45,945 bases of DNA from Planctomycetota bacterium (lineage in GTDB: Bacteria; Planctomycetota; PLA2; JAEUHO01). Both the position numbers and the translations under genes were made by a program. Below the pieces are notes generated by a model, which saw nothing but the letters and a program-made list of their open reading frames with translations, did not search any database and was not told the origin of the DNA. The stretch is from assembly GCA_028281445.1 (NCBI GenBank), contig JANQJW010000108.1, positions 1 to 45,945 on the forward strand. Direction: 5' to 3'. Positions 19,512 through 27,170 of this stretch are shown here, one piece after another. The first letter of the stretch is position 1, and every line of letters begins with the position of its first letter.

Positions 19512-20333
19512 CTACTTGCCGCGCTTGCCCTTGCCGCTCGAGCCCGGATCCGTGGAGCGGCCCCACTTCTTCTTCTTCTTGTTCGTGTTCCACCAGCGGC
19601 GCCAGTCGTGGGGGCGCGTGAGCTGCACCCCCGTGAGGGACTGCAGCGCGTGTCGGACGGACTTTGCGTAGACCTTGTAGCGCTTGGTGGCGAGCTGGCG
19701 CAGGACCTTGTCCTCGGGCCGGATCGACTCCTTGTAGTTGTACGTCGTTTCGTAGAGGTCGACGAGGCGCTTCACCGGCTCGCGCCTCTTGTCGATCTTC
19801 GCCGAGCCGTAGCCGGACAGGGCATCCGCCGCCTCGGCGACCACCTCGGCGTCCTCGTCGAAGCGGATCAACGACGCCAACGGCTCGATGGCCGAGGGAT
19901 CCGCCATGACCGCCAGCGCGTGGGCGACGCGGCGGCGTGCGTCGTAGTCGCGCCGGTAGGGCTTGTCCTCCAGGACGGCCGCCAGGGGCTTGACCAGCTT
20001 CTTGTGGTGCTCGCGTTCGATGATGTCGAAGGCCGCGTCGCGTACCTCCTCGTTCTTGCAGGGCAGCGCCTCGAGGGCGGCCAGGCCCGCTTCATGGCCC
20101 TTGTGGACGGCCAGGGCCTCGAGCTTCTCCAGGAGGTCCGGGGTCTTCTTGTGGACCCACTTGCTGCGGGCCAGCTTGCGGATCGACTTCTTGAGGCCCT
20201 TGATGGCGTTCTTGCGGCCCGCCTCGGTCGGAGAGGGCGGATCGGCCGCCTCCGCGCGCGGGGCGCCGAGCAGGAGGAGGGCGCCTGCCAGCAGGCAGAT
20301 GGATGCGAAACGAGCGGAAACCGGCGATTTCAT
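19512..20333 (-). CDS. Secreted HEAT-repeat protein
   Basis: The 273-residue protein has a signal peptide (MKSPVSARFASICLLAGALLLLGAPRAEA). A helical repeat region follows, with HEAT-like units such as CKNEEVRDAAFDIIE, RRDYDARRRVAHALAVMADPSAIEPLASLI and EDAEVVAEAADALSGYG. The C-terminus is very basic (WWNTNKKKKKWGRS...GKGKRGK), which may bind nucleic acid or an acidic surface. ATG 20333 was chosen for the signal peptide; TAGGAT on the minus strand at 20349-20344, ten bases upstream, fits a leaderless promoter. It is divergent from the kynureninase gene with only 36 bases between the annotated starts. Confidence 0.8.
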   Translation of the reverse strand: MKSPVSARFASICLLAGALLLLGAPRAEAADPPSPTEAGRKNAIKGLKKSIRKLARSKWVHKKTPDLLEKLEALAVHKGHEAGLAALEALPCKNEEVRDAAFDIIEREHHKKLVKPLAAVLEDKPYRRDYDARRRVAHALAVMADPSAIEPLASLIRFDEDAEVVAEAADALSGYGSAKIDKRREPVKRLVDLYETTYNYKESIRPEDKVLRQLATKRYKVYAKSVRHALQSLTGVQLTRPHDWRRWWNTNKKKKKWGRSTDPGSSGKGKRGK

Positions 20334-20343
20334 GGGCACAAGC

Positions 20344-20349
20344 ATCCTA
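20344..20349 (-). promoter_or_regulatory. TAGGAT -10-like box, leaderless start
   Basis: On the minus strand TAGGAT precedes ATG 20333 by ten bases, with no Shine-Dalgarno sequence. The same TAGGATG word stands before ATG 36347 and ATG 41382. Confidence 0.5.
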
Positions 20350-20369
20350 ACGTCCGCTGACCCTACCTG

Positions 20370-21614
20370 ATGCACCAGAGGTATCCTCTCCGGGCGCTTT
20401 TCGAGGACTTCAAGCCCGTGGACCAAGACCCGCTACTCCGCTTCCGGAGCCATTTTCCGACGCTGGAGCGTTGCACGTACCTGATCTCGAACTCGCTCGG
20501 CGCCATGCCGGTCGAAGCCGTCGAGTCGCTGGAGAGCTACGCCACGACCTGGACCGAGCGCGGTGTCCGGGCCTGGGAAGAGACCTGGTGGACGCTTGCC
20601 GGCGAGGTCGGGGATGAGATCGGCACCCTGTTCGGTGCGCCGGCCAACACCGTCTCGCTGCACCAGAATGTCACGCTCGCCGAGGCCGTCGTCATCTCCT
20701 GTTTCGACTGGACGGGAGAGCGCAACCGCGTCGTGTACACGGACATGAACTTCCCGTCCGTGCAGTACCTCTACGAGCGCTACGCGCGTTCGCTAGGCGC
20801 CGACATCCACGTGGTCCCCTCGCCCGACGGCATCCACGTGCCGACGGAGGCGGTGCTCGACGCCATCGACGAGCGCACCCTGCTCGTCCCAGTCAGCCAC
20901 GTGCTCTTCCGCAGCGCCTACATCCAGGAGGCCAAGGCCATCTGCGAGAAGGCCACTTCGGTGGGTGCCCACGTGGTGCTCGACGCCTACCAGTCGATCG
21001 GAACCGTCCCCACGGACGTGAACGATCTCGGCTGCTCGTTCCTCATCGGCGGCGTGCTGAAGTGGCTCTGCGGCGGTCCGGGCACCGCGTTCCTCTACGT
21101 CCGTCCGGACCTGCTCGACACGCTCGAGCCCAAGGTGACCGGGTGGATGGCACACCCCAACCCCTTCGACTTCGCAGCGCCGCCCATCGACTACACGCAG
21201 GGCGCCTACCGCTTCCAGAACGGGACGCCCAACGTGCCCGCGATCTACGCCGGCCGCGCCGGTCCGCGCATCGTCAAGGAAGCCGGGCTGGACGCGATCC
21301 GCGAGAAGAGCATGCGCCAGACCGCACGCATTGCCGCGGCCGCAGAAGCAGAGGGTTGGACGGTCAACGCGCCGTCTGATCCCGATCGTCGGGGCGGCAC
21401 GGTCGCTGTGGACGTACCGCATGCCTACGAGGTGAAGCACGAGCTGCTGCGCCGCGAGGTCATCGTCGACTACCGCCCGGGCGCCGGCATCCGCATCTCG
21501 CCGCACTTCTACAACAGCGACGAGGAGTGCGACCGCGCGGTCGAGGAGATCAAGGACATCCTCGCGACCGGGGCGTGGGAGCGCTTCGCCGGACACAAGA
21601 CGACGGTCTCCTGA
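20370..21614 (+). CDS. kynU: Kynureninase-like PLP enzyme
   Basis: This 414-residue class V fold enzyme most resembles kynureninase, which cleaves kynurenine to anthranilate and alanine. Seen are the substrate-loop NSLGAMP, the PLP-pyridine aspartate in VVLDAYQSIG (Asp205), the Schiff-base lysine in GGVLKWLCGGPGTAF (Lys231), and a C-terminal DYRPGAGIRISPHFYN like the DYREPRIMRFGFTPLY of known KynU. The next gene is an arylformamidase, which supports the call. ATG 20370 is assumed. GTG 20418, with GGACTT upstream and TATCCT at 20382-20387, is a good alternative that leaves the conserved part intact. Substrate could differ from kynurenine, since SNSLG replaces the usual GNSLG. Confidence 0.85.
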   Translation: MHQRYPLRALFEDFKPVDQDPLLRFRSHFPTLERCTYLISNSLGAMPVEAVESLESYATTWTERGVRAWEETWWTLAGEVGDEIGTLFGAPANTVSLHQNVTLAEAVVISCFDWTGERNRVVYTDMNFPSVQYLYERYARSLGADIHVVPSPDGIHVPTEAVLDAIDERTLLVPVSHVLFRSAYIQEAKAICEKATSVGAHVVLDAYQSIGTVPTDVNDLGCSFLIGGVLKWLCGGPGTAFLYVRPDLLDTLEPKVTGWMAHPNPFDFAAPPIDYTQGAYRFQNGTPNVPAIYAGRAGPRIVKEAGLDAIREKSMRQTARIAAAAEAEGWTVNAPSDPDRRGGTVAVDVPHAYEVKHELLRREVIVDYRPGAGIRISPHFYNSDEECDRAVEEIKDILATGAWERFAGHKTTVS

Positions 21615-21616
21615 GG

Positions 21617-22249
21617 ATGAAGATCCACGACATCAGCCGGCCGATCCGTGCCGGCATCCCGGTGTGGCCGGGCGACACCGACTTCGACTTCCAGTTCGTC
21701 GCCAAGATCGCGGAAGGCTCCTCGGTCAACGTGGGCCAGATCAAGATGAGCGTGCACACCGGCGCGCATATCGATGCGCCGCTGCACTTCGACGACGCCG
21801 GCGCGGACGCCGCGAGCGTGCCGCTCGAGAAGTACGTCGGGCCCTGCGTCGTGGCCGACGTGCGTCCGTCCGATCGCGGCATCCTGCCCGAGCACCTGCC
21901 CGAGGGACTCGGGGAGACGGCACGCGCGGCGGGCCGGCTGTTGCTCAGGAGCTACGGGGAGCGGCCGCAGGCGTTCGACGAGCACATGGCGCACGCAACG
22001 CCGGAGCTGGCCGACTGGCTGTCCGAGAACGGCGTCGAGCTGCTCGGCATCGACACGGACTCGATGGATGCGTTCGAGTCGAAGGAGCTGCCGGCGCACC
22101 GCCGCTTGAATCACCACGGCATCGCCATCCTCGAGGGCATCGACCTCTCGGAGATCGCGCCGGGCGCCTACGAGCTGATCGCCTTGCCGTTACGCATCGA
22201 GGGGGCCGACGGCAGCCCCGTGCGCGCCGTGCTGGTACAACGCGACTGA
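21617..22249 (+). CDS. kynB: Kynurenine formamidase (arylformamidase), cyclase family
   Basis: The 210-residue metal-dependent hydrolase belongs to the cyclase family and matches KynB, which converts N-formylkynurenine to kynurenine. The metal-binding HTGAHIDAP gives His47, His51 and Asp53. The C-terminal half reads GIDTDSMDAFESKELPAHRRLNHHG in family style, and PGAYELIALPLRI...SPVRAVL is characteristic. It starts two bases after the kynU stop with GAGGATG, so translation is coupled. With kynU it covers two consecutive steps of tryptophan breakdown. Tryptophan dioxygenase, the first step, is not in the window. Confidence 0.9.
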   Translation: MKIHDISRPIRAGIPVWPGDTDFDFQFVAKIAEGSSVNVGQIKMSVHTGAHIDAPLHFDDAGADAASVPLEKYVGPCVVADVRPSDRGILPEHLPEGLGETARAAGRLLLRSYGERPQAFDEHMAHATPELADWLSENGVELLGIDTDSMDAFESKELPAHRRLNHHGIAILEGIDLSEIAPGAYELIALPLRIEGADGSPVRAVLVQRD

Positions 22250-22267
22250 CGACACAAGGAGTTGACG

Positions 22268-22753
22268 ATGAGCAACGAGACCGTGACCGCGCGCGATGAG
22301 CTCGAGAGCCGCCTCCGGCAGCTGGTCCCCGCCGTCGATGCCATCGACCCGGCGGCCCCCGAAGACGCGATGAACCACCTCAACGAGGCCCACCCCCTCG
22401 ACGGCGAGGGGATGCAGGAGATCTTCGGGCTCGCGAAGGAGGGCATCGCGGAGGGGTGGCTCGTACCCGGGGAAGCCGGGCCCGGCTGCCGCTTCGGCCG
22501 CCTGGCCAAGGACATGGGCGGCTACTCCGTGGATGCCGTCACGATGGAGAGTTGCGAGGCGCTTGGCCACACGCACACCAACGGCGAGATCAACATCTGC
22601 TACGCCCTCGAGGGCGAACCCACGTTCGACGGCCACGAGCCCGGCTGGGTCGTCTTCCCGCCCGGCTCGCACCACATCCCCACCGTGGAGGGCGGCACGA
22701 TGCTGTTCCTCTACTTCATGCCCGGTGGAGCAGTGGTCTGGGACCCCAAGTAG
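22268..22753 (+). CDS. 4-hydroxylaminobenzoate lyase-like protein (DUF4863 type)
   Basis: The 161-residue protein resembles the PnbB/DUF4863 family, which turns 4-hydroxylaminobenzoate into protocatechuate and ammonia. Typical pieces are EGWLVPGEAGPGCRFGRLAKD, SVDAVTM, HTHTNGEIN (residues 101-109), FDGHEPGWVVFPPGSHHIPTVEGG and LYFMPGGAV. The histidines His101, His103, His135 and His136 with Glu107 look like a cupin-type metal site. The family call is from memory of its motifs, not a search. AGGAG sits six bases before ATG 22268. Directly behind kynB, it may act on anthranilate or a hydroxylated aminobenzoate rather than on a nitrobenzoate product. Confidence 0.65.
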   Translation: MSNETVTARDELESRLRQLVPAVDAIDPAAPEDAMNHLNEAHPLDGEGMQEIFGLAKEGIAEGWLVPGEAGPGCRFGRLAKDMGGYSVDAVTMESCEALGHTHTNGEINICYALEGEPTFDGHEPGWVVFPPGSHHIPTVEGGTMLFLYFMPGGAVVWDPK

Positions 22754-22917
22754 TCCCCAACGCGTACGCGAGTTCTGACACGCGCAGCCGCCACTCGGCC
22801 ACGGCCACGTGAGCGACGTGCGGCTTCGGAGGGCGCGTCCGAGCCTCCGTCCTCTCCAAAGCGCCTACTTCGCGGGGGTGCGTGGACGTCGTCGCCCGCC
22901 CGTACCGTCTTCAGACC

Positions 22918-25029
22918 GTGATCTCTCGTGCTCCCGACGCCCAGCCCGACCTGCCGCCGCCGTCCGCAGAGATGGCGCGGGCGCGCGCGGTCCTCCAAGA
23001 GACCTTCGGATTCGACGAGTTCCGCGAGGGGCAGGCCGAGGTCATCCAGGCCGTGCTCGCGGGCAAGGACGCGCTGTGCGTCATGCCGACGGGCGCGGGC
23101 AAGAGCCTCTGCTACCAGCTACCCGCGCTCCTCAAGGACGGCGTGACGCTCGTCGTGAGTCCCCTGATCTCGTTGATGCGTGATCAGGTCGACTCGCTGC
23201 GGCGACGCGGCATCAAAGCCGGCGAGATCAACAGCTCCGTCCCGCTCGAGGAGCAGGACGCGGCGATGGACGACGCTGTGCGCGGCGAGCTCAAGCTGCT
23301 GTTCGTCGCACCGGAGCGTTTCCGGAACGAGCGGTTCCGGCGCCGGATCGCGCATGTGGGGGTGTCGCTCTTCGCCGTCGACGAGGCGCACTGCATCAGC
23401 CAATGGGGCCACGACTTCCGGCCGGACTACCGGCGGCTGGAGGCGGCCATCGAGTCGCTGGGTCGCCCGCAGGTGCTGGCGCTCACGGCGACGGCACCGC
23501 CCGAGGTCCAGGACGACGTCATCGAGCAGCTCGGTCTCGACGAGCCGGCGCGCTTCATCCACGGCATCGTGCGCGCGAATCTCGCCTACGACGTGGTTCG
23601 CGTGCGCAGCCGTGAGCACAAGGACCGCGCGTTGCTTCCGCTCGTCAAGGCGGACGGCGCGAGTCTCATCTATTGCGCGACCCGCAAGGAGGTCGAGCGC
23701 GTGCACGACCTCTGCAAGGCCGAAGGCCTCGAGGTGCTGCGCTATCACGCAGGCCTGCCGGACGAGGAACGCGCCAAGGCACAGGACGCGTTCCTCACCG
23801 GCGGCGCGCCGCGCATGGTCGCGACGAACGCGTTCGGCATGGGCGTCGACCGTCCAGACATCCGGCGCGTCATCCACTACGCCGTCCCGCGTAGCGTCGA
23901 GGCGTACGTGCAGGAAACCGGTCGCGCCGGACGCGACGGTGAGCCTGCGGACTGCGTGCTCTTCTACAACCCCGCCGACTTGCACATCCAACGCTTCTTC
24001 ATCGAGTCCTCCAACCCGTCGCGCGAGGTGGTGACCGAGGTCTTCCGCGTTCTACAGACAATCATGCAGGAGGACGGCGGCGAAGGCCGTCTCGAGATGA
24101 CGGCGGACCAGATCGCAGCCCGCTGCCACATCCAGGTGACCTCGCGCGCTGTCGCGTCGGGGCTCGCCATCCTGGACCGCGCCGCGATCCTTCGTCGCGG
24201 ACGCCGCGGGGAGAACCTGGCGCGTATCACGGTGATCCCGACGCCGGGGGACCTCTTCGCGGTGCAGCCGTTGCCGCCCGGGATCTCACGTCTGCTCGCC
24301 GCGTTGGTGGAGCGCTTCGGCGTGGACAAGCCGGCGTCGCTCGACATCGCACAGTTCGCAGCCGAGCGCCGCGTGACGGCGGAGACCGTTCGGCGCGGCC
24401 TGAACCGCCTGCACGAGCTCGACCGCATCGAGTACGTCGCGGCGTTTCGCGGACGCGCGACGGAGCTCCGTCAGGAGGATCCTGCGAACGCGCTCGAGGC
24501 CGTCGACTTCGAGCTGCTGCAGGCGAAGCGCCGCCACGAGGAGAACAAGCTCGACGAGATGATCGGCTACGTGCAGTCGGCAGGCTGTCGCGTGCGCTAC
24601 CTGCTGGCGTGCTTCGGCATCGAAGACGCGCCGCGGTGCGGCCGGTGCGACCGCTGCGACTCGCGCGGTCGCAGTACGCAGGCGCTCTCCGGTGGGCAGT
24701 CGCGCGAGAACGTCATGTGTGTCCTCGAGGCCGTCCAGGCCTTCGACAAGCGCTACGGCTTCGGCAAGCTGGCCGCGCACCTGGCCGGGTCGAGCGCCGA
24801 GAGCGTGAGCCGCGGCCCGCTGGCTCGCGGTCCGACGCGCGGGCGCCTCAGCCACCTGGGCGTCAAGGGCGCCGATCGGTGGCTGCGGACGGCCTACGAC
24901 GCCGGTCTCCTCCGCCTGATTCCTCACAAGCTGGCCCGGAACAACAGGACGGTCCACACCGTCGGACTCTCGCCCGCAGGCATCCGCGTCCTCAAGGGCG
25001 GGCCCCTGCCGGCCGTAGAGGACGAATGA
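22918..25029 (+). CDS. recQ: ATP-dependent DNA helicase RecQ
   Basis: This superfamily 2 helicase unwinds DNA 3' to 5' in recombination and replication repair. The Q-like FGFDEFREGQ, Walker A GAGKS (59-63), DEAH box VDEAHCISQWGHDFRPDY (Asp155) and motif VI QETGRAGRDG are seen. A zinc module follows near residues 557-580 (C..C...CGRCDRC), then a winged-helix RQC region. An HRDC domain was not found; the C-terminus ends soon after the winged helix. GTG 22918 was chosen because TACCGT lies nine bases upstream, matching other leaderless starts. GTG 22882 and ATG 22972 are possible alternatives and do not affect the motor. Confidence 0.93.
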   Translation: MISRAPDAQPDLPPPSAEMARARAVLQETFGFDEFREGQAEVIQAVLAGKDALCVMPTGAGKSLCYQLPALLKDGVTLVVSPLISLMRDQVDSLRRRGIKAGEINSSVPLEEQDAAMDDAVRGELKLLFVAPERFRNERFRRRIAHVGVSLFAVDEAHCISQWGHDFRPDYRRLEAAIESLGRPQVLALTATAPPEVQDDVIEQLGLDEPARFIHGIVRANLAYDVVRVRSREHKDRALLPLVKADGASLIYCATRKEVERVHDLCKAEGLEVLRYHAGLPDEERAKAQDAFLTGGAPRMVATNAFGMGVDRPDIRRVIHYAVPRSVEAYVQETGRAGRDGEPADCVLFYNPADLHIQRFFIESSNPSREVVTEVFRVLQTIMQEDGGEGRLEMTADQIAARCHIQVTSRAVASGLAILDRAAILRRGRRGENLARITVIPTPGDLFAVQPLPPGISRLLAALVERFGVDKPASLDIAQFAAERRVTAETVRRGLNRLHELDRIEYVAAFRGRATELRQEDPANALEAVDFELLQAKRRHEENKLDEMIGYVQSAGCRVRYLLACFGIEDAPRCGRCDRCDSRGRSTQALSGGQSRENVMCVLEAVQAFDKRYGFGKLAAHLAGSSAESVSRGPLARGPTRGRLSHLGVKGADRWLRTAYDAGLLRLIPHKLARNNRTVHTVGLSPAGIRVLKGGPLPAVEDE

Positions 25030-25047
25030 ACCGTCCCCGAGGTCTCC

Positions 25048-25075
25048 TTGACCCCCCCGGTACGGCTTCTACGAT
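25048..25075 (+). promoter_or_regulatory. Promoter of the tRNA-Gln/tRNA-Glu operon
   Basis: TTGACC at 25048-25053 and TACGAT at 25070-25075 are separated by 16 bases, a good sigma-70 pair. Transcription would start about 50 bases before tRNA-Gln. Confidence 0.75.
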
Positions 25076-25134
25076 TCTGGGCGCTCCGGGGAAGCCCGGG
25101 GCAGCGCTCTTTTCACTCGTTGCTCTTTTCGCTC

Positions 25135-25210
25135 TGAGGAGTAGTTCAGTTGGTAGAACGCCTGACTCTGGATCAGGAAGTCGGAGGTTCGAGTCCTCCC
25201 TCCTCAGCCA
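25135..25210 (+). tRNA. tRNA-Gln (anticodon CTG)
   Basis: The acceptor arms TGAGGAG and CTCCTCA pair fully. The anticodon stem CCTGA/TCAGG encloses CTCTGGA, giving anticodon CTG for CAG codons. The T arm GGAGG-TTCGAGT-CCTCC is canonical. G is the discriminator and CCA is encoded. Confidence 0.93.
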
Positions 25211-25218
25211 TTTTCTCT

Positions 25219-25294
25219 GGCCCCTTCGTCTAGCGGTCTAGGACACGGCCCTCTCAAGGCTGAAACACGGGTTCGAGTCCCGTAGGGGTCACCA
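25219..25294 (+). tRNA. tRNA-Glu (anticodon CTC)
   Basis: Acceptor arms GGCCCCT and AGGGGTC pair with one G-U. The anticodon loop CTCTCAA gives anticodon CTC for GAG codons. The T arm GGG-TTCGAGTCCC is normal and CCA is encoded. It follows tRNA-Gln by eight bases in the same transcript. Confidence 0.93.
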
Positions 25295-25300
25295 TGCTCG

Positions 25301-25339
25301 AAGAGCCCCCCGGCGCATGCGCCGGGGGGCTCTTTTCGT
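25301..25339 (+). terminator. Rho-independent terminator of the tRNA operon
   Basis: A perfect 16-bp stem (25301-25316 with 25319-25334) closes over a two-base loop and runs into TTTTCGTT. It begins six bases after the CCA end of tRNA-Glu. Confidence 0.9.
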
Positions 25340-25344
25340 TCGGA

Positions 25345-25415
25345 TGGGTGCTGGGTGCTGAGCCCGGGAACGGGTTCGGGAACGAGTGCTGAGTAGGTGG
25401 GTGCTGGGTACTGGG
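25345..25415. repeat. Degenerate heptamer repeat tract
   Basis: The segment is built from imperfect seven-base units. Read on the minus strand these are CCAGTAC and CCAGCAC, with two copies of GTTCCCG in the middle. It has no coding sense. It lies between the tRNA terminator and the membrane-protein gene. Confidence 0.5.
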
Positions 25416-25480
25416 GGCCTCCGAGCCTGAAGGCCCCCCGGAGAGCGGCCGATTCAATTGGGTCGTAGCCCTGTCGACGA

Positions 25481-25951
25481 ATGTGGAAACTGCGAGTGCG
25501 GAAGCTGAAGACATCTCTGCATGCCCTGGCGGACGCCTGCGTACGCATCACGGCCGTCCTCGGGGTCGTGAGTCTCGTCATGGGACTCATGTCGTCGCGC
25601 TGGAACGGCACCAACTTCTGGCAGGCCAGCGACCTGCTGCCCGCCTGGGCCGTCTCCGCACTTCTCGTCCTCTTCGCGGCCGCCCTGCTCTTTGGCCGGC
25701 GCATCCATCCCGCCGGGGGCTTCCTGGCCTACTGCATCGGCGTGCTGCTCGCCGTGGCCTGCCTGGCCGACGCCTTCATCCACTTCCGCGCGGCGGGCGG
25801 CATCGGGCTCGGCGACGGGGTGCCGGCGAGCCTGCTCGTCGGCGCACTGCTCTTGCTCTGGATCGCCACGGCCGGCGACGAGCCCTACGCGTCCGAGAGC
25901 CGCACCCGCAGGGCGCTCTGGCTGCGCGTGGTCGACCGCACGTCGCGCTGA
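25481..25951 (+). CDS. Small membrane protein of unknown function
   Basis: The 156-residue protein has a basic N-terminus and four likely transmembrane helices, at about residues 19-38, 52-71, 78-100 and 113-130, and then a charged cytoplasmic tail (GDEPYASESRTRRALWLRVVDRTSR). No family was recognised. ATG 25481 has no Shine-Dalgarno sequence. A second frame overlaps it on the same strand but is the untranslated upstream part of the protease gene. It precedes the HtrA-like gene by 68 bases and could share its envelope location, though nothing ties the two functions together. Confidence 0.6.
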   Translation: MWKLRVRKLKTSLHALADACVRITAVLGVVSLVMGLMSSRWNGTNFWQASDLLPAWAVSALLVLFAAALLFGRRIHPAGGFLAYCIGVLLAVACLADAFIHFRAAGGIGLGDGVPASLLVGALLLLWIATAGDEPYASESRTRRALWLRVVDRTSR

Positions 25952-26019
25952 GCGTATTCCTGTCAACACCCAAGAGATGGGCGTTTGACGCCTCCAAGAG
26001 GCAGGGCTACCCTGCATCC

Positions 26020-27159
26020 ATGACCGCTCCTCGGCGTCTCCGGCTGCTCGCCCTGACCGGCCTCGTGCTCGCCATCGCGGCGACGCCGATGGCCACGCCC
26101 GCTGTGGCAGACGAGAAGCCTCCCGTCGACGCCGCGGCCGAGGCCTACGCCGACGCGCTCAAGCGCGCGCGCAGCATCGAGGCGAGCCTCGTCAAGGCCG
26201 TGGCGAAGGTGCGGATGAACTCGGTTGCCGTGCGCAACCTGCGCGAAGTCAAACCCCCCGGCGAGAGCGAGCCGCGCCTCATGCGCGTGAGCGGTGGCTC
26301 GGGCGTCATCATCAAGTACCGCGGCAAGATCTGGATGGTCACGAACGTCCACGTCACCGCCGGCCATCAGGCGCTGGAGGTCGTCACCCACGACGGCGTC
26401 ACCCGCGAGGTGGAAGAGCACGACACGATTCCCGAGTACGACATCTCGCTGCTCAAGTTCACCAAGAAGCCGCGCAAGCTGAAGGGCGTCGTGGTCAAGG
26501 GCGACTACAGCGAACGCGGCCTCAAGGAAGGCACGTGGATCATTGCCACCGGCAACCCGTTCTTCCTCGGCGAAGACGGCGCCAGCGTCGCCTCCCTCGG
26601 TGTCATTTCCGGGCTCGATCGCTACCTCGGCGGCCGCTACCAGTACGTCGGTGCGATCCAGCACGACGCCAAGATCAACCCCGGCAACAGCGGCGGCCCG
26701 CTGTGGAACCTCAAGGGGCAGCTCGTCGGCATCAATGGCAAGATGGCCAGCACGCCGGTCGCGCGCGGCATGGGACCGACCAATACCGGCGCGTCCTTCT
26801 CGCTGCCCGTCCATCAGGTCGAGGCCTACATCCGCCGTCTTGTCGGCAAGACCGACGCCGCGGCGGGCTACCTCGGCCTCAACCTCGAGACCGCGATGGA
26901 CAAGAAGGGCAAGGCGATGGGGGCCCGCGTGAAGCAGGTTGGCCGTCGCAGCCCGATGTTTCGCGACAAGAAGCGGCTGCACAAGGGCGACATCATCACT
27001 AGCCTCAGCGTGAAGGGCAGGACGACCCGCATCTACACCGCTGACGATCTGCGCGAAGCCATCTCGCTGCTCGAGGCCGGTCAGGAGATCTCGCTGAAGT
27101 ACAAGAGCGGCAGGAAGACGAAGCGCTGGAAGGGACGGCTCGGGGACAGCGGTCGCTGA
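26020..27159 (+). CDS. HtrA/DegP-like secreted serine protease
   Basis: The 379-residue protein has a signal peptide (MTAPRRLRLLALTGLVLAIAATPMATPAVA) and a trypsin-like domain with a complete triad: His111 in TNVHVTAG, Asp141 in EYDISLLK, Ser224 in NPGNSGGPL. A C-terminal region (about residues 275-375; GYLGLN...KGDIITSLSVKGR...) is PDZ-like and would recognise unfolded or C-terminal peptides. It should act in the periplasm on misfolded proteins. TACCCT lies six bases before ATG 26020 with no Shine-Dalgarno sequence. The gene behind it, 11 bases away, encodes a catalytically dead relative, so the two products may work as a pair. Confidence 0.88.
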   Translation: MTAPRRLRLLALTGLVLAIAATPMATPAVADEKPPVDAAAEAYADALKRARSIEASLVKAVAKVRMNSVAVRNLREVKPPGESEPRLMRVSGGSGVIIKYRGKIWMVTNVHVTAGHQALEVVTHDGVTREVEEHDTIPEYDISLLKFTKKPRKLKGVVVKGDYSERGLKEGTWIIATGNPFFLGEDGASVASLGVISGLDRYLGGRYQYVGAIQHDAKINPGNSGGPLWNLKGQLVGINGKMASTPVARGMGPTNTGASFSLPVHQVEAYIRRLVGKTDAAAGYLGLNLETAMDKKGKAMGARVKQVGRRSPMFRDKKRLHKGDIITSLSVKGRTTRIYTADDLREAISLLEAGQEISLKYKSGRKTKRWKGRLGDSGR

Positions 27160-27170
27160 GCGCCTTGCGG

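Noticed and set aside
25483..26019. An in-frame N-terminal extension of the HtrA-like protease
   Set aside because: It overlaps the membrane-protein gene in a different frame and would place the signal peptide in the middle of the protein.
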